Source: Methanomassiliicoccales archaeon (GTDB lineage Archaea; Thermoplasmatota; Thermoplasmata; Sysuiplasmatales; Sysuiplasmataceae). From it: a stretch of DNA of 5,053 nucleotides. The notes beneath the pieces were generated by a model that worked only from the letters and a program-made list of their open reading frames with translations, was not told where the DNA came from and did not search any database. A program made the translations under genes and the position numbers. Below, in pieces: positions 4,618-5,053 of this stretch. The stretch covers positions 1 to 5,053 of the forward strand of contig DAHXLZ010000183.1 of the NCBI GenBank assembly GCA_027365715.1, in the 5' to 3' direction. Within the stretch, counting starts at the first letter, position 1; each line of letters begins with the position of its first letter.

Positions 4618-5053
4618 ATGAAAGCATCATCGGCTCCCATCCTGCCCCTGTAATTCCTGTTGCTCGTGCTGAGGCACCTGCTTCCCGGTCCGAGAACACC
4701 CATGTGTTTGCCGAAGCAGGGCCCGCAGTTAGATGACTCGATATTCGCTCCCGCCTCCGCTATGGCTGAGAGTATGCCGTTTGAAGCCGCCCAGTTGAAA
4801 ACCCTTCTGCTGGCCGGTATCACAATCAGATTCACACTGCTGCTCACATGCCTTCCCCTGAGTATTCGCGCTGCAATCTCAAGATCTGACTTTCTTGCAT
4901 TGGCGCAGGAGCCAATGAATACCGTGTCTATCTCATCGTGCACCTCGCTTACCGGTTTCGCATTGGCAGGTGAATGGGGAAGAGAAACTGTCGGCTCTGT
5001 CGTGGAGGCATCAATATCCACCCTTTTTGAGTAATGAGCATCGCCGTCGCTGC
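4518..5053 (-). CDS. leuC: Isopropylmalate isomerase large subunit, C-terminal third, inverted
   Basis: On the minus strand the frame is open from the window edge. It repeats SDGDAHYSKRV and the following leuC residues, then continues as a normal LeuC C-terminus. HSPANAKPVSEV (minus strand, just inside 4977) leads to GSCANAR, whose cysteine is the first cluster ligand, and then to NCGPCFGKHMG with the other two cysteines. RNYRGRMG and YLSSPAVAAATAIEG end near 4572. The last 17 codons (RETVGSVVEASISTLFE) are the antisense of the left repeat arm and do not belong to the family. Joined to the plus-strand part, the protein reaches about 428 residues before a short missing tail, a normal LeuC length. 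So one gene has been split by an inverted junction; no true second leuC is shown. A GTG at 5021 lies inside the repeat and is not a real start. Confidence 0.85.
   Translation of the reverse strand, partial: SDGDAHYSKRVDIDASTTEPTVSLPHSPANAKPVSEVHDEIDTVFIGSCANARKSDLEIAARILRGRHVSSSVNLIVIPASRRVFNWAASNGILSAIAEAGANIESSNCGPCFGKHMGVLGPGSRCLSTSNRNYRGRMGADDAFIYLSSPAVAAATAIEGRETVGSVVEASISTLFE
4978..5053 (-). repeat. Right arm of the 76-base inverted repeat, ending at the window edge
   Basis: It is identical, as reverse complement, to 4499-4574. The arm reaches the last base of the window, so its true length is unknown. The unique segment between the arms (4575-4977, 403 bases) is the C-terminal part of leuC in reverse. 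Confidence 0.95.

Noticed and set aside
4660..5034. 124-codon plus-strand frame at the right end
   Set aside because: It is the antisense of the inverted LeuC C-terminus, which carries the cluster cysteines on the minus strand.
4499..5053. Calling the inverted repeat an insertion sequence or recombinase-controlled switch
   Set aside because: No transposase or recombinase gene is visible, and the arms are leuC coding sequence with no independent end motif. It is kept as a finding rather than a mobile element.

Overview
The window looks archaeal, probably a euryarchaeon of the Thermoplasmata type, although that placement is inferred. A tRNA gene has no encoded CCA and carries a short intron at position 37/38 that folds as a bulge-helix-bulge. 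AT-rich TATA-like boxes lie about 25-28 bases before the predicted 5' ends. Several genes appear leaderless, and GTG and TTG starts are used. G+C looks close to 50%.

Left part (1-2026): the 5' end of an unidentified minus-strand gene runs off the left edge. Next comes an intron-containing tRNA-Ser(CGA) on the minus strand. It diverges from a small ThiS/MoaD/SAMP-like beta-grasp protein, and one symmetric TTTAAA box appears to serve both directions. Then come a monofunctional prephenate dehydratase with a C-terminal ACT domain (pheA) and a free-standing YbaK/ProX-type aminoacyl-tRNA deacylase, each with its own promoter-like box.

Right part (2027-5053): after about 245 bases with no recognisable gene there is a leucine locus. 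A strong TATA-like box lies 28 bases before the ATG of a 22-codon reading frame that ends in four consecutive leucine codons (TTG CTT TTG TTG), one Asn codon and TGA. A two-part hairpin starts on the next base and is followed by a pyrimidine-rich stretch and the Shine-Dalgarno site of leuA (2-isopropylmalate synthase, lacking the C-terminal allosteric domain). leuC (isopropylmalate isomerase large subunit) follows with no gap. The layout is that of a ribosome-sensing leucine attenuator, a control type classically described in bacteria, here behind an archaeal leaderless promoter. This is the most interesting feature of the window.

The right end is structurally abnormal. leuC reads correctly for 292 codons. 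The sequence then jumps to the opposite strand, and the missing C-terminal part of leuC is found inverted on the minus strand. Two perfect 76-base inverted arms flank it, the second ending exactly at the window edge. This may be an amplification or assembly foldback or a real inversion; the edge coincidence favours an artefact. The intact gene was probably about 430 codons or more.
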